Source: Actinomycetota bacterium
GTDB taxonomy: Bacteria; Actinomycetota; Acidimicrobiia; Acidimicrobiales; JAMCPL01
Assembly (NCBI GenBank): GCA_023379725.1
Contig: JAMCPC010000128.1
Span: 1-18,736 of the forward strand
Direction of reading: 5' to 3'
Length of the DNA: 18,736 nt
Below, piece by piece: positions 6,779 to 15,108 of this stretch. The translations under genes and the position numbers were made by a program. Below the pieces are notes generated by a model. It worked only from the letters and a program-made list of their open reading frames with translations. It searched no databases and had not been told where the DNA came from. The stretch's first letter is position 1, and every line of letters starts with the position of its first letter.

Positions 6779-9289
6779 TCACCCATCAGCAATCATCAAT
6801 GCCATATCCCTGAGCCCGCGTATATCATGAACGTCCCCGGCCATCAAGGGAAGCTTGACTACCGTACAGATACTATGGGCACCATAGCGAGTGGTATTCC
6901 CGGTATGCGAGCTATCAATCCAACTAGCCTCCCCGGTAAGATGGGAAGCTAGGTGGGCATAGGTAGACAATTCGTGTGCAGATATAATTTTATATATCAA
7001 AAAATTCCTCATGAATACATCAAACAGGGTGTCCGGATCGTCAGCACCCTGGTAACTCTTCTCGTAATCCATGCTCAGTCTGTCCTCAGATGCCAAAATG
7101 GAAGAAACCGCCTTCACATTTGGCATCTCCTCAAATGTCAGGAACGACTTCCCTGCAATGTCAAAATCGGGTGATACACGATTGACTATCAAGGCATCTA
7201 TGTCTATGTCCATCTCTTCCAACTTTTGCGCAAACCAGTCAGCCTCGGTTACCGCATCATCACGAGGGGTAGTCACCAGTACAAACCCAGTGGCGGGCTC
7301 CCTTATAAGTACAGACATCTTCTCCGCCCGATTACGAAAGCCCTCCTCCATCCCTTCAAAGGCTTGGAAAAAGGCTACAGCATCCTCCACTATCTCGCTT
7401 CCTGCAACTTTTGATATAGTACGCAGGAGAGCCTGTGTGGCAACAGATACGGCCTTTAGATACATACGCGTGGGCATAAGCAATATCCTGAACAGGCGAT
7501 GCTCAAGAAAATGAACCAGCCTGGCTGGTGCTTCAAGAAAATCTATTGCATTACGCGTAGGAGGAGTGTCCACGACAACAAGATCATAACCGCCATCTTC
7601 GACCAGTTCGTAAAGCTTTTCCATAGCCATGTACTCCTGAGTGCCAGATAGTGCCGACGTCAGCTCCTTGTATATACGGTTTTTCATAATCCGCTCAGCT
7701 TGCTGGCCACTAGGGGAATAGCGATTCACCAGATCATCGAAGGTAGCCTTGGGGTCCAACATCATCGCCCAAAGCTCTCCCTTGGACTGCACCTTCAATG
7801 ACTTAAGTTCAACACGCACGGGTGTGTTAGTGAGGGTATCTATTCCCAATGCATCGGCCAATCGCTTGGCAGGATCTATTGTGACCACACATACCTTTCG
7901 TCCCTCCATCGCCCCATAGAGAGCAAGCGATGCAGACGTGGTCGTCTTCCCTACGCCCCCTGAACCGCAACATATCAACACAGAGTGGCCAGATATAAGC
8001 TCATCTATACCTTTACCAGCTGGGGCGTTCTCAATCTGTGATCCCTTTCCAAAAGTACCAGAGCTACCCCTTGATGCACCTTTATTGGATACGTCTTTAT
8101 TGGATGCACCTTTACCAGATATATTATCACCCGATGAGACATCCGCAATCTGTGACCCTTCCTCCAGAGCATCCCTAAAGCTGATAGCGTCATCAGATGC
8201 CTGCTGTGCACCCAGACGATCAGATACGTCGCTCTCCTGCGAATAGCTCTCCTGCGAACTAGCCTCTCCATCGCTTACTGGCAGCCTTTCTATTCCACGA
8301 ATCAATGCATCAGCCAGCAATCCCAGCTCTTCTACGCCCTGTACCGGGCTGAACAGGTAAGGAAGTTCCAGCTTTGGTAAGGGCAACTCATCTGCCAGCT
8401 TCTCGAACTGCTCAATATACTGCCTTCTCCTGCTCTCGTGAAATACGGCTGCACTCAGCATGGCTTCTACTATCTCAGAAGAAGGTACTATCGTCTTATG
8501 CATAGGCGGCGGCATATCATACCTCTTACCCAGAGACTTGATAAAGGCAGATCTATTTTCCCTGCTTAAAATATCCACCGGGGGAAGAGGTGCCAGGCAC
8601 TCATTGACAACCACTTGGCCAAGAGTGACCCCCACACGATCTTCCAGCTGAAAGGCAGCTTCTATGGTTTCAGAGACCGGCATCTCCTCAGGAATGGTCA
8701 CCAGCATGACCCTGCAGCGTGCTCCATCCGACAAGAAGTCCACCACTTCTTGAGCTTGAGTACGGATAGGCCCCGACCTGGCAGCCGTCAGTAGTCCACT
8801 TGCGGAAGTCAGGAAGGTAATTGCATGCCCTGTTGCAGGGGCATCTACGATTATAAGATCAGCCATCTCGCGGCGTTCCAGTTGCTTGATCTTGCCCAGC
8901 ACAAGTATGTCCTTTATGCCAGGTATGGCAGTAGAAACCACTTCAAGGGCACCGGAGCTGACCAAACGTTTCGATACCCTATGGAAGCCATGATCAGAGA
9001 GATACTCCAAGAGGGCATCATCGGGAGTAATCTTTCTGGCTCTCACCATCCCAGAACCGCCATTGTACGAACCGCCATTGTACAATATCTCTTCTTCATA
9101 ACCTAACGCCCCAGGCAGACCGAATGCCCCCTTAATGGCCGCCTTACCCTCCAGATCCACTACCAGTACAGATAATCCCTGGCGTGCTGCTGCCATAGCC
9201 AACGCCGCTGAAACCGTGCTCTTCCCCACGCCGCCCTTCCCGGCAACGATAAATACCCTGCTCTGTCTGTAAAAGGTTTCGGGATCCAT
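6779..9289 (-). CDS. Fused tandem Get3/ArsA-like ATPase (BagA-BagB type)
   Basis: Two complete SIMIBI ATPase modules in one chain, counted from the ATG at 9289. Module 1 has deviant Walker A GKGGVGKS (17-24), DLEGKAAIKGAFG (45-57) and switch-II-like VDAPATGHA (148-156). Module 2 has GSGGVGKT (442-449), IDPAKRLADALG (471-482) and VDTPPTRNAIDFL. About 95 Ser/Gly/Asp/Lys-rich residues join them (about 337-430), including three 5-residue repeats. Mycobacteria encode the two halves as adjacent genes (Rv3679/Rv3680, BagA/BagB, next to whiB4). Here they are one gene, head to head with whiB. An in-frame TTG at 9340 would add 17 residues. I prefer the ATG at 9289 because MDPETFYRQSRV fits the family N-terminus and a TATACT -10 (9343-9348) would put the transcript start at about the TTG itself. 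Exact role unknown; the Get3 fold suggests ATP-driven client or metabolic work, not necessarily arsenite export. Confidence 0.85.
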   Translation of the reverse strand: MDPETFYRQSRVFIVAGKGGVGKSTVSAALAMAAARQGLSVLVVDLEGKAAIKGAFGLPGALGYEEEILYNGGSYNGGSGMVRARKITPDDALLEYLSDHGFHRVSKRLVSSGALEVVSTAIPGIKDILVLGKIKQLERREMADLIIVDAPATGHAITFLTSASGLLTAARSGPIRTQAQEVVDFLSDGARCRVMLVTIPEEMPVSETIEAAFQLEDRVGVTLGQVVVNECLAPLPPVDILSRENRSAFIKSLGKRYDMPPPMHKTIVPSSEIVEAMLSAAVFHESRRRQYIEQFEKLADELPLPKLELPYLFSPVQGVEELGLLADALIRGIERLPVSDGEASSQESYSQESDVSDRLGAQQASDDAISFRDALEEGSQIADVSSGDNISGKGASNKDVSNKGASRGSSGTFGKGSQIENAPAGKGIDELISGHSVLICCGSGGVGKTTTSASLALYGAMEGRKVCVVTIDPAKRLADALGIDTLTNTPVRVELKSLKVQSKGELWAMMLDPKATFDDLVNRYSPSGQQAERIMKNRIYKELTSALSGTQEYMAMEKLYELVEDGGYDLVVVDTPPTRNAIDFLEAPARLVHFLEHRLFRILLMPTRMYLKAVSVATQALLRTISKVAGSEIVEDAVAFFQAFEGMEEGFRNRAEKMSVLIREPATGFVLVTTPRDDAVTEADWFAQKLEEMDIDIDALIVNRVSPDFDIAGKSFLTFEEMPNVKAVSSILASEDRLSMDYEKSYQGADDPDTLFDVFMRNFLIYKIISAHELSTYAHLASHLTGEASWIDSSHTGNTTRYGAHSICTVVKLPLMAGDVHDIRGLRDMALMIADG
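8076..8120. repeat. Three 15-bp tandem units in the ATPase linker
   Basis: Units 8076-8090, 8091-8105 and 8106-8120 are related (for example GCACCTTTATTGGAT) and encode pentapeptides SGKGA, SNKDV and SNKGA. Another pair, GCTCTCCTGCGAA at 8231-8243 and 8246-8258, gives a repeated SQES in the same linker. They look like in-frame slippage expansions. Confidence 0.7.
9054..9083. repeat. Perfect 15-bp tandem duplication in ATPase module 1
   Basis: GAACCGCCATTGTAC occurs twice head to tail (9054-9068 and 9069-9083). It encodes the YNGGSYNGGSG loop after the first switch region. Confidence 0.85.
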
Positions 9290-9342
9290 AACTATTGAGC
9301 GTATCAAGCAAAGCCGGATAATTGCACGGCTATCGGTCAATT

Positions 9343-9348
9343 AAGTAT
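9343..9348 (-). promoter_or_regulatory. Putative -10 element of the double ATPase gene
   Basis: TATACT on the minus strand, about 54 bp before the preferred ATG. The -35 position has no good match, although a palindrome ACATATGT lies at 9366-9373. It supports translation from the ATG at 9289 rather than the TTG at 9340. Weak evidence. Confidence 0.35.
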
Positions 9349-9399
9349 ACCAGAAGTCAGCTACCACATATGTAGTTATAAAATGGCTGTTCAAGCCTA

Positions 9400-9442
9400 T
9401 TGAAACTTTTCATTATTTTCATTATTCTATAAGTACGGTACT
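9400..9442 (+). promoter_or_regulatory. Putative whiB promoter with a downstream palindrome
   Basis: TTGAAA (9400-9405), 17-bp spacer, TATTCT (9423-9428); TATAAG at 9428-9433 is an alternative -10. A perfect 5-bp inverted repeat AGTAC-G-GTACT (9432-9442) sits at the expected transcription start, a place where a repressor could act. GAGAGGGA just before the ATG at 9461 is the ribosome-binding site. Confidence 0.5.
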
Positions 9443-9460
9443 TGATAGAGAGGGATAGCT

Positions 9461-9721
9461 ATGCTACAAACCAGATATGAGTTCAATTGGCGAGATAAAG
9501 CGCTCTGCAGAGGACCTCAGGCGGACATGTTCTTTGCGCCGTTTGTGGGTGAAGGTAGGAATGAACGGCGCAACCGCGAGATGGCAGCAAAGGCAATTTG
9601 CGCGAAATGCAGTGTAAGAGTCGAGTGTCTCGATTATGCCATCCAAATCAGAGAGCAGCACGGTATATGGGGAGGTACCAATGAACGCGAACGCAGGAAA
9701 CTTTTACCCTCAATCTCTTGA
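9461..9721 (+). CDS. WhiB-family iron-sulfur transcriptional regulator
   Basis: An 86-residue protein with the four WhiB cysteines: Cys16, then Cys47-x2-Cys50-x5-Cys56. They bind a [4Fe-4S] cluster that senses O2, NO or redox state. The family turn GIWGGTNERERR (68-79) follows, with a basic C-terminus for DNA or sigma-factor contact. WhiB proteins act with the primary sigma factor and occur essentially only in Actinobacteria and their phages. The start ATG has GAGAGGGA about 6 nt upstream. The gene stands head to head with the double Get3-like ATPase. In mycobacteria whiB4 also neighbours such a pair, but in a different orientation, so a WhiB4-like role is plausible and unproven. Its 3' end overlaps the convergent lnt by 12 bp. 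The family is sure; the subclass is not. Confidence 0.95.
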   Translation: MLQTRYEFNWRDKALCRGPQADMFFAPFVGEGRNERRNREMAAKAICAKCSVRVECLDYAIQIREQHGIWGGTNERERRKLLPSIS

Positions 9722-11443
9722 CGATACTCCTAACGATCGTCTGAGCAATCTTCCAAACAATCCTCTGGAAGATTCCAGTGGTATCCAAGCCATGACCAAC
9801 GAGAGGATCGATACAACCAATATTGGCAAATCACCGAAGCGTTCATAGATGGTGTGACCATCCCGTAGTGCAACATTGCCTATTAGCACCGTTCTACGAG
9901 ATAGCGCGCTTTGCTGCATCACCTTGCCCTGGTTGTCTATAATGGCGGAATATCCTGTAGGTGCCGCCTGTACCAGATCGCGACCCTCTTCGATGGCACG
10001 AAGGCGCGATGCGGCTATTTCCTGGCTGGGCATCTGGCTGTTGGCGTAAGAGTTTGTATTAGTGGGAACCATCAGCAGCCTTCCACCTTCTCTGGTCGCC
10101 GCCCTGGCTCTTCGAGCAAAAAAGGTCTCGAACGAGATCATAATACCGATCTTACCATCGGGAGTATTCAAAACAGCGGGGCCGTGTCCGGGTATAGCAT
10201 CTCTGGGAATATCTTTCAATGATGCAAGATGCTCGAAGAACGATCTGTACGGTACATATTCTCCAAATGGCACCCGATGAATCTTCTCATAACGGCTAAC
10301 GATCTTACCGGATGGCGATATGGCAACAGAAAAATTCTTGAACTTAGTCGATCCCACCGGTTCAGTGACTCCGGCTTCAAGAGTAGCGTGAAGTGACCTT
10401 ACAAGGTCTTGAAGTATTACCAGATGCTCAGAGCCTTCCAGCCGCCCGTCAAGTGCTACAGTGTCTTCCGGCCAGACAATCAGCTGAGGTAGCTTCCCCT
10501 CATCTATTTTTGGTATTTCCTCGGTGGCATCTACCTGAGCATAGAATACCGTCAAGGGGTTTACTTGCAATGCCGTCGTGCCGCGTTTTCCTCCACCCTG
10601 TATGGCTGCAACCCGAAGATACCCTACCGGAGGACCTCCATCTGGACCAAGCATCCCTGCAATAACTACTACTACAACAACTCCAAGTGCAATGAACCCA
10701 GCCAATCGACGGCTTCTTTCTCTCTCGGGCTTCCTACCAGCCTCCACAACTATGCCCACCGTATTCCCATCTGATTCCCCGCCCTTATCTGATTCCCCGC
10801 CCTTATCTGCAACATTTTGATCTGCCTTGCGGGTCATCCGCAGCAATTTCCCCAATAGCGAATATATGCGTGGCGAGTAGGTGGGTTCTACGCTCTGAAA
10901 CTGCAGCTGCGGAAAATATGACACGACGAGCAGTCCAAGCCCTGCTCCAGCCAACCAGACAAGCCACACGATGAGGAGCGGCCCGCCAAGCCTACCAGCC
11001 AGGCCAACCGGTGAAGCTGCCTGTCCCAACTCTATCCCGCCTACGGGCAATCCACCAAATGGCCATCTTTCACGGAAATATCCTGCAAGTACCATAGCGG
11101 CCGGTAGAGCAACTACCCTTGCTCTATTCGCCGGCACCACTGCAGCAGCAACAGCTACAAAAAGGGACTCTGCTACCATCAGAACCACACCACCATAGAC
11201 ATTGAATGCGAATGACCACCACAGTCCAGGCACAAACATACCCATACCAAATACCCAGCCAACGAGAGAGCGTCTTTTCCATGAGATTCCTTCAAGTGCA
11301 ACATAAGCAATTGCACAGGCAGGCAACACAAGCGGCCACCAACCCCACGGAGGTAGTGATAAGGCTGCCAGCAACCCGGCTATAGCGGAAGCCAGCAAAC
11401 GGTAACGGCGAACTACTTTCTGATTGTGCGATCCGTGGTTCAT
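9710..11443 (-). CDS. lnt: Apolipoprotein N-acyltransferase with Ser at the catalytic Cys position
   Basis: Lnt adds the third acyl chain to the N-terminal cysteine of lipoproteins at the outer face of the membrane. The N-terminal third has about five or six hydrophobic segments (residues about 14-175), and another lies at about 248-263. The rest is a nitrilase-type domain with WPED (Glu326, base), RYEKIHRVPFGEYVP (Lys387) and IGIMISFETFF (432-442). In E. coli the nucleophile is Cys387 within AICYE; here the aligned residue is Ser437 (TCG at 10135-10133). The 577-residue length includes a hydrophilic insertion at about 180-247 with a duplicated DKGGES. Its ATG overlaps the hemY stop by one nt (TGATG), so it is coupled to the heme genes. 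The overall fold is clear. Activity with serine is uncertain; it may be a lineage-specific variant. Confidence 0.85.
   Translation of the reverse strand: MNHGSHNQKVVRRYRLLASAIAGLLAALSLPPWGWWPLVLPACAIAYVALEGISWKRRSLVGWVFGMGMFVPGLWWSFAFNVYGGVVLMVAESLFVAVAAAVVPANRARVVALPAAMVLAGYFRERWPFGGLPVGGIELGQAASPVGLAGRLGGPLLIVWLVWLAGAGLGLLVVSYFPQLQFQSVEPTYSPRIYSLLGKLLRMTRKADQNVADKGGESDKGGESDGNTVGIVVEAGRKPERERSRRLAGFIALGVVVVVVIAGMLGPDGGPPVGYLRVAAIQGGGKRGTTALQVNPLTVFYAQVDATEEIPKIDEGKLPQLIVWPEDTVALDGRLEGSEHLVILQDLVRSLHATLEAGVTEPVGSTKFKNFSVAISPSGKIVSRYEKIHRVPFGEYVPYRSFFEHLASLKDIPRDAIPGHGPAVLNTPDGKIGIMISFETFFARRARAATREGGRLLMVPTNTNSYANSQMPSQEIAASRLRAIEEGRDLVQAAPTGYSAIIDNQGKVMQQSALSRRTVLIGNVALRDGHTIYERFGDLPILVVSILSLVMAWIPLESSRGLFGRLLRRSLGVSSRD
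10771..10806. repeat. Perfect 18-bp tandem duplication in lnt
   Basis: CTGATTCCCCGCCCTTAT occurs twice head to tail (10771-10788 and 10789-10806). It encodes DKGGES twice in the cytoplasmic-type insertion between the last membrane helices. Confidence 0.85.
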
Positions 11444-13035
11444 CAGGCTAATATAAGCTGCTTGATCAGAGAGGACGCTGCTTCGTAACCACTTTTTATA
11501 CAGGCTGGAATCCCCACTCCTCCATACGCTGCTCCCGCAACTGACACTGGGCCTGCCCTGCCTATCTCTTCGGCTATCTGTGCCACCAGAGATAGATGGC
11601 CGACACGGTACTGGGGAAATGCCTTTTCCCAGCGAACTACCAATGCATCCTCCAACTCTAAGGATAACTGCAAATCTCTTTCCAATTCATGATGCACGGC
11701 ATCGATTAAATGCTGATCATCCATATATAGATGGCGACTATCGCCATAACGGCCGGTGGATACCCGAAGCAATACAGAGTCCTGCGTAGCAATATGTGGC
11801 CACTTTTTGGATAGAAACGTGCACGCGCTAACAAGCCTTCTACCATCAGCTGGAACAACATATCCTGTTCCTCCAGGTAGACCTTCCGCTGATACTTCCT
11901 TTATGCGCAACGTAATTACCGCCACTGAGGAATAGGGTATTGACCTGAACAACCGAGCTGCATCTGTCGAGAATGATTCGACCAGGCCAGATGCTCTATG
12001 AGCCGGAAGAGCCAGCACGACACCTGCATAGCCATCTGCCTTCTCTCCATCATCAAGCAGCAATGTCCATCCCTTTGATGACTTTTCCAGTGCAACCACA
12101 TCAGTATCCTCATGGATAACGATGCCCTTTTGCAGCAAGTCATTCTCCAGTGCTCCAACCAGAGAAGCCATTCCTCCCCTGACCGCGTAGAACGTGGGGG
12201 GTGGATTGCCCTGGCCTGCCTCAGCTACCTTGGCATTCTGGCCACCCTTGACGTCCTTGGCATTCTGGCCACCCGAGGTGCTCTGGCCTTCCGACATGGC
12301 ACGAGATAAGTTTACCGCAAGGCTGCCCCGCTGCTTACTTGCCTGGAGTATAGGCGGGAATAAGGCTGCAGCACTCATACCGTATATACTACCTGCGTGT
12401 ATTCCGCCAATAAGGGGGTCAGCAAGCTTAGCTACGACTTCACGACCCATGTGATGCTCTATCAGCCTTCCCAAGTCCACATCATAACTTAAATCCGGAT
12501 CAGTGGATGGTTTATGCGAAGAAGTACTGTACAGGGCACCTTGATGGCCGACACCGTACAATGACATATCGGGTGGAGTAGGAAAAAAGTATCCTACCGC
12601 CGCTCGTGACATGCCTCTTACCGTCAAGATACGATGCTCCACCACAGAACGAATCAAGGAGCCCAGCCGAACTGGTACCCCAAGAGCAAGATCCGAGGGT
12701 ATCTTCCTCAATCTATTGTCTACAACGATAAAAGCGCCTTTTACTCCAGGAGCTTCCAGGTCATCTGAGATACCAAGCTCACCACAGAGTTTGACAGCCT
12801 CCGGACGCCGTGCAAGGAATGAGTCAGGTCCGGTATCCACGTAGGTACCACCAAACTTTACACTGTGCAATTTACCACCTAGACGAGAGGATGCCTCAAA
12901 AAGATCTACCTCTATGCCCTCTATGCCACCCGATATATCACCCGATATATCAGCCAAAGCCGCTACAGAGGCGCCTGCCAGCGCCCTGGCAGCAACCATA
13001 CCGGATATACCGCCTCCAATTACTGCCACTCTCAT
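11443..13035 (-). CDS. hemY: Porphyrinogen oxidase (HemY/CgoX type)
   Basis: FAD-dependent six-electron oxidation of coproporphyrinogen III to coproporphyrin III in the monoderm heme pathway, or of protoporphyrinogen IX in the classical one. The N-terminus MRVAVIGGGISGMVAARALA is the dinucleotide-binding turn. FEASSRLGGKLHS, VDTGPDSF (67-74), DPLIGGIHAGSIYGMSAAALFP and the C-terminal AGAAYGGVGIPACIKSGYEAA, which closes the FAD site, all fit. At 530 residues it is longer than the usual 450-490 because of hydrophilic insertions at about 22-42 (inside the Rossmann unit), 155-182 and 248-278; the first and third contain tandem repeats. Its ATG overlaps the hemH stop by four nt and its stop overlaps lnt by one. 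The coproporphyrin route is inferred from the lineage and the hemH neighbour; the enzyme family is secure. Confidence 0.92.
   Translation of the reverse strand: MRVAVIGGGISGMVAARALAGASVAALADISGDISGGIEGIEVDLFEASSRLGGKLHSVKFGGTYVDTGPDSFLARRPEAVKLCGELGISDDLEAPGVKGAFIVVDNRLRKIPSDLALGVPVRLGSLIRSVVEHRILTVRGMSRAAVGYFFPTPPDMSLYGVGHQGALYSTSSHKPSTDPDLSYDVDLGRLIEHHMGREVVAKLADPLIGGIHAGSIYGMSAAALFPPILQASKQRGSLAVNLSRAMSEGQSTSGGQNAKDVKGGQNAKVAEAGQGNPPPTFYAVRGGMASLVGALENDLLQKGIVIHEDTDVVALEKSSKGWTLLLDDGEKADGYAGVVLALPAHRASGLVESFSTDAARLFRSIPYSSVAVITLRIKEVSAEGLPGGTGYVVPADGRRLVSACTFLSKKWPHIATQDSVLLRVSTGRYGDSRHLYMDDQHLIDAVHHELERDLQLSLELEDALVVRWEKAFPQYRVGHLSLVAQIAEEIGRAGPVSVAGAAYGGVGIPACIKSGYEAASSLIKQLILA
12228..12274. 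repeat. 20-bp direct repeat, 27-bp period, in hemY
   Basis: CCTTGGCATTCTGGCCACCC is found at 12228-12247 and 12255-12274, perfectly conserved. It encodes the repeated GGQNAK in the third hydrophilic insertion. Confidence 0.8.
12909..12951. repeat. 9-bp and 12-bp tandem duplications in hemY
   Basis: CCTCTATGC occurs twice (12909-12926), and ACCCGATATATC occurs twice (12928-12951). They encode the repetitive DISGDISGGIEGIE inserted between the GGGISG helix and the second strand of the FAD-binding fold. Confidence 0.8.
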
Positions 13036-14051
13036 GAGGTCGACAACTCTCGATTTATTACATCTGCTAACGTTCTAGCCAAGCGGATATCGTGATCGAG
13101 CGACGCGCATCTGCCGTACAGGAGACCACAGGAAGATGCTACTCCAGAAGCAACTACATCCAGATCGTATAATGTCTCCAGATGGTCAGAGACAAACCCG
13201 ACCGGACAGACCACCACAGCGTCATAGTCCTCAGTAGCGACTTTGCGTATTACATCACTGACATCCGGCTCCAACCACGGTATCGTAGAACCCGGAGGTA
13301 TGCTCTGCCACGCTACCGACCAGTCCCGCAACTGAGCTCTTCCAGCAATTGCAGCAGCAGTCTCTGCAACCTGTCTGGCATAGGGGTCACCGGCCTCTGT
13401 CAAACGCGCTGGCAGACTGTGCGCGGTAAATACGACATGGACCTTCAGCCCATGCCCCTCTGGGGGCATATCCTTCAAGGGTGAGCCATTTGAAGACATA
13501 TCACCAGCAGATATGCCTGCTATCTCATCAACAACCCGGTTTGCCCACATATCAATAAGCTCCGGTGCCAAATGCCATGATCTGACCATATCAAATTGGA
13601 TCTGCTTAAAGCATCCACCATCTTCTCTACCCTCTTCTCGTATCGACCGCTTTGACTGCAGCGCTGCCTGTACGCGACTCTCATATCCGCCTATGCTGGC
13701 TTTAGAGAAGTGAGGGGCCAAAACCAACCCTATAATTTTATCTACCTCTTGGGCATCCAACGCTCCCAGCAGAGCATCCAGCCCATCTTCTATCGAAGGT
13801 ACAGAGTGTTTCATGCCCAATGCTACTCTAAAACCACCGGGGTGCTCCCTTTCAAGCACCTGTGCCAGATTCCGGTAGTGCTCTTCGGTCAATTCCAGTA
13901 ACGGAGATAGTCCACCTATCGCCATGTATCTATCCCGCAGATCGTCCACTTCAGCCTGGGTCGGCTTCCTCGAACGAATAGACTCCAGGAATGAAGGTAG
14001 ATCCTCCATACGAGTAGGAGTTCCATGCGCCATAAGCAATATACCTACCAT
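13032..14051 (-). CDS. hemH: Ferrochelatase (probably coproporphyrin type)
   Basis: Inserts Fe2+ into the porphyrin ring. In Actinobacteria the substrate is usually coproporphyrin III (CpfC). Family marks are GILLMAHGTP (3-12), YMAIGGLSPL (42-51), VLAPHFSKASIGGY (110-123), the catalytic histidine in FTAHSLP (His211) and the Glu in DHLETLYDLD (Glu292). Length is 339 with a polar insertion at about 180-203. No cluster-binding cysteine tail is seen. The N-terminal MAHGTP is closer to the MAYGTP of Bacillus than to the SFGGP of mycobacteria. The ATG overlaps the hemE stop by 7 nt, and the stop overlaps hemY as ATGA, so the three heme genes are translated as a coupled unit. Identification is secure; substrate preference is inferred. 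Confidence 0.94.
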   Translation of the reverse strand: MVGILLMAHGTPTRMEDLPSFLESIRSRKPTQAEVDDLRDRYMAIGGLSPLLELTEEHYRNLAQVLEREHPGGFRVALGMKHSVPSIEDGLDALLGALDAQEVDKIIGLVLAPHFSKASIGGYESRVQAALQSKRSIREEGREDGGCFKQIQFDMVRSWHLAPELIDMWANRVVDEIAGISAGDMSSNGSPLKDMPPEGHGLKVHVVFTAHSLPARLTEAGDPYARQVAETAAAIAGRAQLRDWSVAWQSIPPGSTIPWLEPDVSDVIRKVATEDYDAVVVCPVGFVSDHLETLYDLDVVASGVASSCGLLYGRCASLDHDIRLARTLADVINRELSTS

Positions 14052-15103
14052 GCGGAGCCCACCAGGCTGTCAGGAGCTACCGAATGTACCAGCTCTACAA
14101 TCCTGTTCAATATTTCCGGATCAGTACCGGGCAGTACGCCATGGCCAAGGTTGAAAATATGACCCCTACCCCCACCCTCCATAAGTATCCGCATTACCTC
14201 CTTCTCTATTGCATCCCATGGAGCAAAGCAGTAAGTCGGATCCAGGTTCCCCTGAACGGATAGTTTATTGCTGCCATTTTTCAATTGCCCTTTAACCGCA
14301 CTCAAGGGCATTTTCCAGTCCACGCTTACGACATCACAACCGCTAACAGCTATCTGATCGAGCAAGTGGGAGGCTGAAAGTGCAAAGTATATGCGTGGTA
14401 CCCCCAAATAAGCAGTACTGTCCATAATAAGTCTCACCGATGGCAATACAAAGCGCTTGTACTCAGTAGCAGTCAATATGCCCGCCCAGGAATCGAATAT
14501 TTGCACTGCAGCGGCACCGGCATCTACCTGTGCCGTCAGGAAATCGACAGCCATCACAGCAAGATTGTTCATGAGTCGATCAAAGAGAGAAGGATCTGCT
14601 CTCATCATAGTTTTTGTTTCTACGTAATCCTTCGAGCTCCCACCCTCAATGAGATAACTGGCCACCGTAAAAGGGCCACCTGCAAAACCTATAAGCGGCG
14701 TTCCCGAATCACGTAACTCCTCCACGACCAGTTTCACCGTCTCAATCACAAAAGGAATATCCGTTTCGGGCTCGAGCCTCCTCAGCCTAGCCAGGTCAGA
14801 TTCCGATCTGAACGGCTCTTTTACACAGGGTCCCCTACCCTGGGTAATTTCAATACCGAAATCGACCGCTGTCAGGGGAACCATAATATCGGAATAGAGT
14901 ATGGCTGCATCTACTCCATATCTCTTAACGGGCTGCAAAGTAATCTCTGCTGCAAGCTCAGCCGATCGTACGGTGTCGAGAATCGAGCCATTACCTCGTA
15001 TGCGCCTATACTCAGGCAGAGAGCGTCCGGCTTGACGCATGAACCAAACGGGAACATGGTCGACTGGACGACTAGCTGCTGCAGGTAATAGAGAACTGAT
15101 CAT
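14045..15103 (-). CDS. hemE: Uroporphyrinogen III decarboxylase
   Basis: Removes four carboxyl groups from uroporphyrinogen III to give coproporphyrinogen III, in the cytosol. The signature PVWFMRQAGRSLPEYR (18-33) carries the substrate-binding arginines (Arg23, Arg27), and YSDIMVP (70-76) carries the catalytic aspartate Asp72. GFAGGPFTVASYLIEGG, IFDSWAG and FNLGHGVLPGTDP (substrate-contacting His) follow. Its 352 residues are standard, with no insertion. The ATG is only 5 bp after a TAAACT -10 box and has no Shine-Dalgarno sequence, so the message may be leaderless. It is the first gene of hemE-hemH-hemY-lnt and diverges from the HelD-like gene. Identification is secure. Confidence 0.97.
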   Translation of the reverse strand: MISSLLPAAASRPVDHVPVWFMRQAGRSLPEYRRIRGNGSILDTVRSAELAAEITLQPVKRYGVDAAILYSDIMVPLTAVDFGIEITQGRGPCVKEPFRSESDLARLRRLEPETDIPFVIETVKLVVEELRDSGTPLIGFAGGPFTVASYLIEGGSSKDYVETKTMMRADPSLFDRLMNNLAVMAVDFLTAQVDAGAAAVQIFDSWAGILTATEYKRFVLPSVRLIMDSTAYLGVPRIYFALSASHLLDQIAVSGCDVVSVDWKMPLSAVKGQLKNGSNKLSVQGNLDPTYCFAPWDAIEKEVMRILMEGGGRGHIFNLGHGVLPGTDPEILNRIVELVHSVAPDSLVGSAW

Positions 15104-15108
15104 ACTGA

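Noticed and set aside
9289..9340. TTG at 9340 as the start of the double ATPase
   Set aside because: The added 17 residues do not resemble the family, there is no ribosome-binding site, and the likely transcript start falls at this codon.
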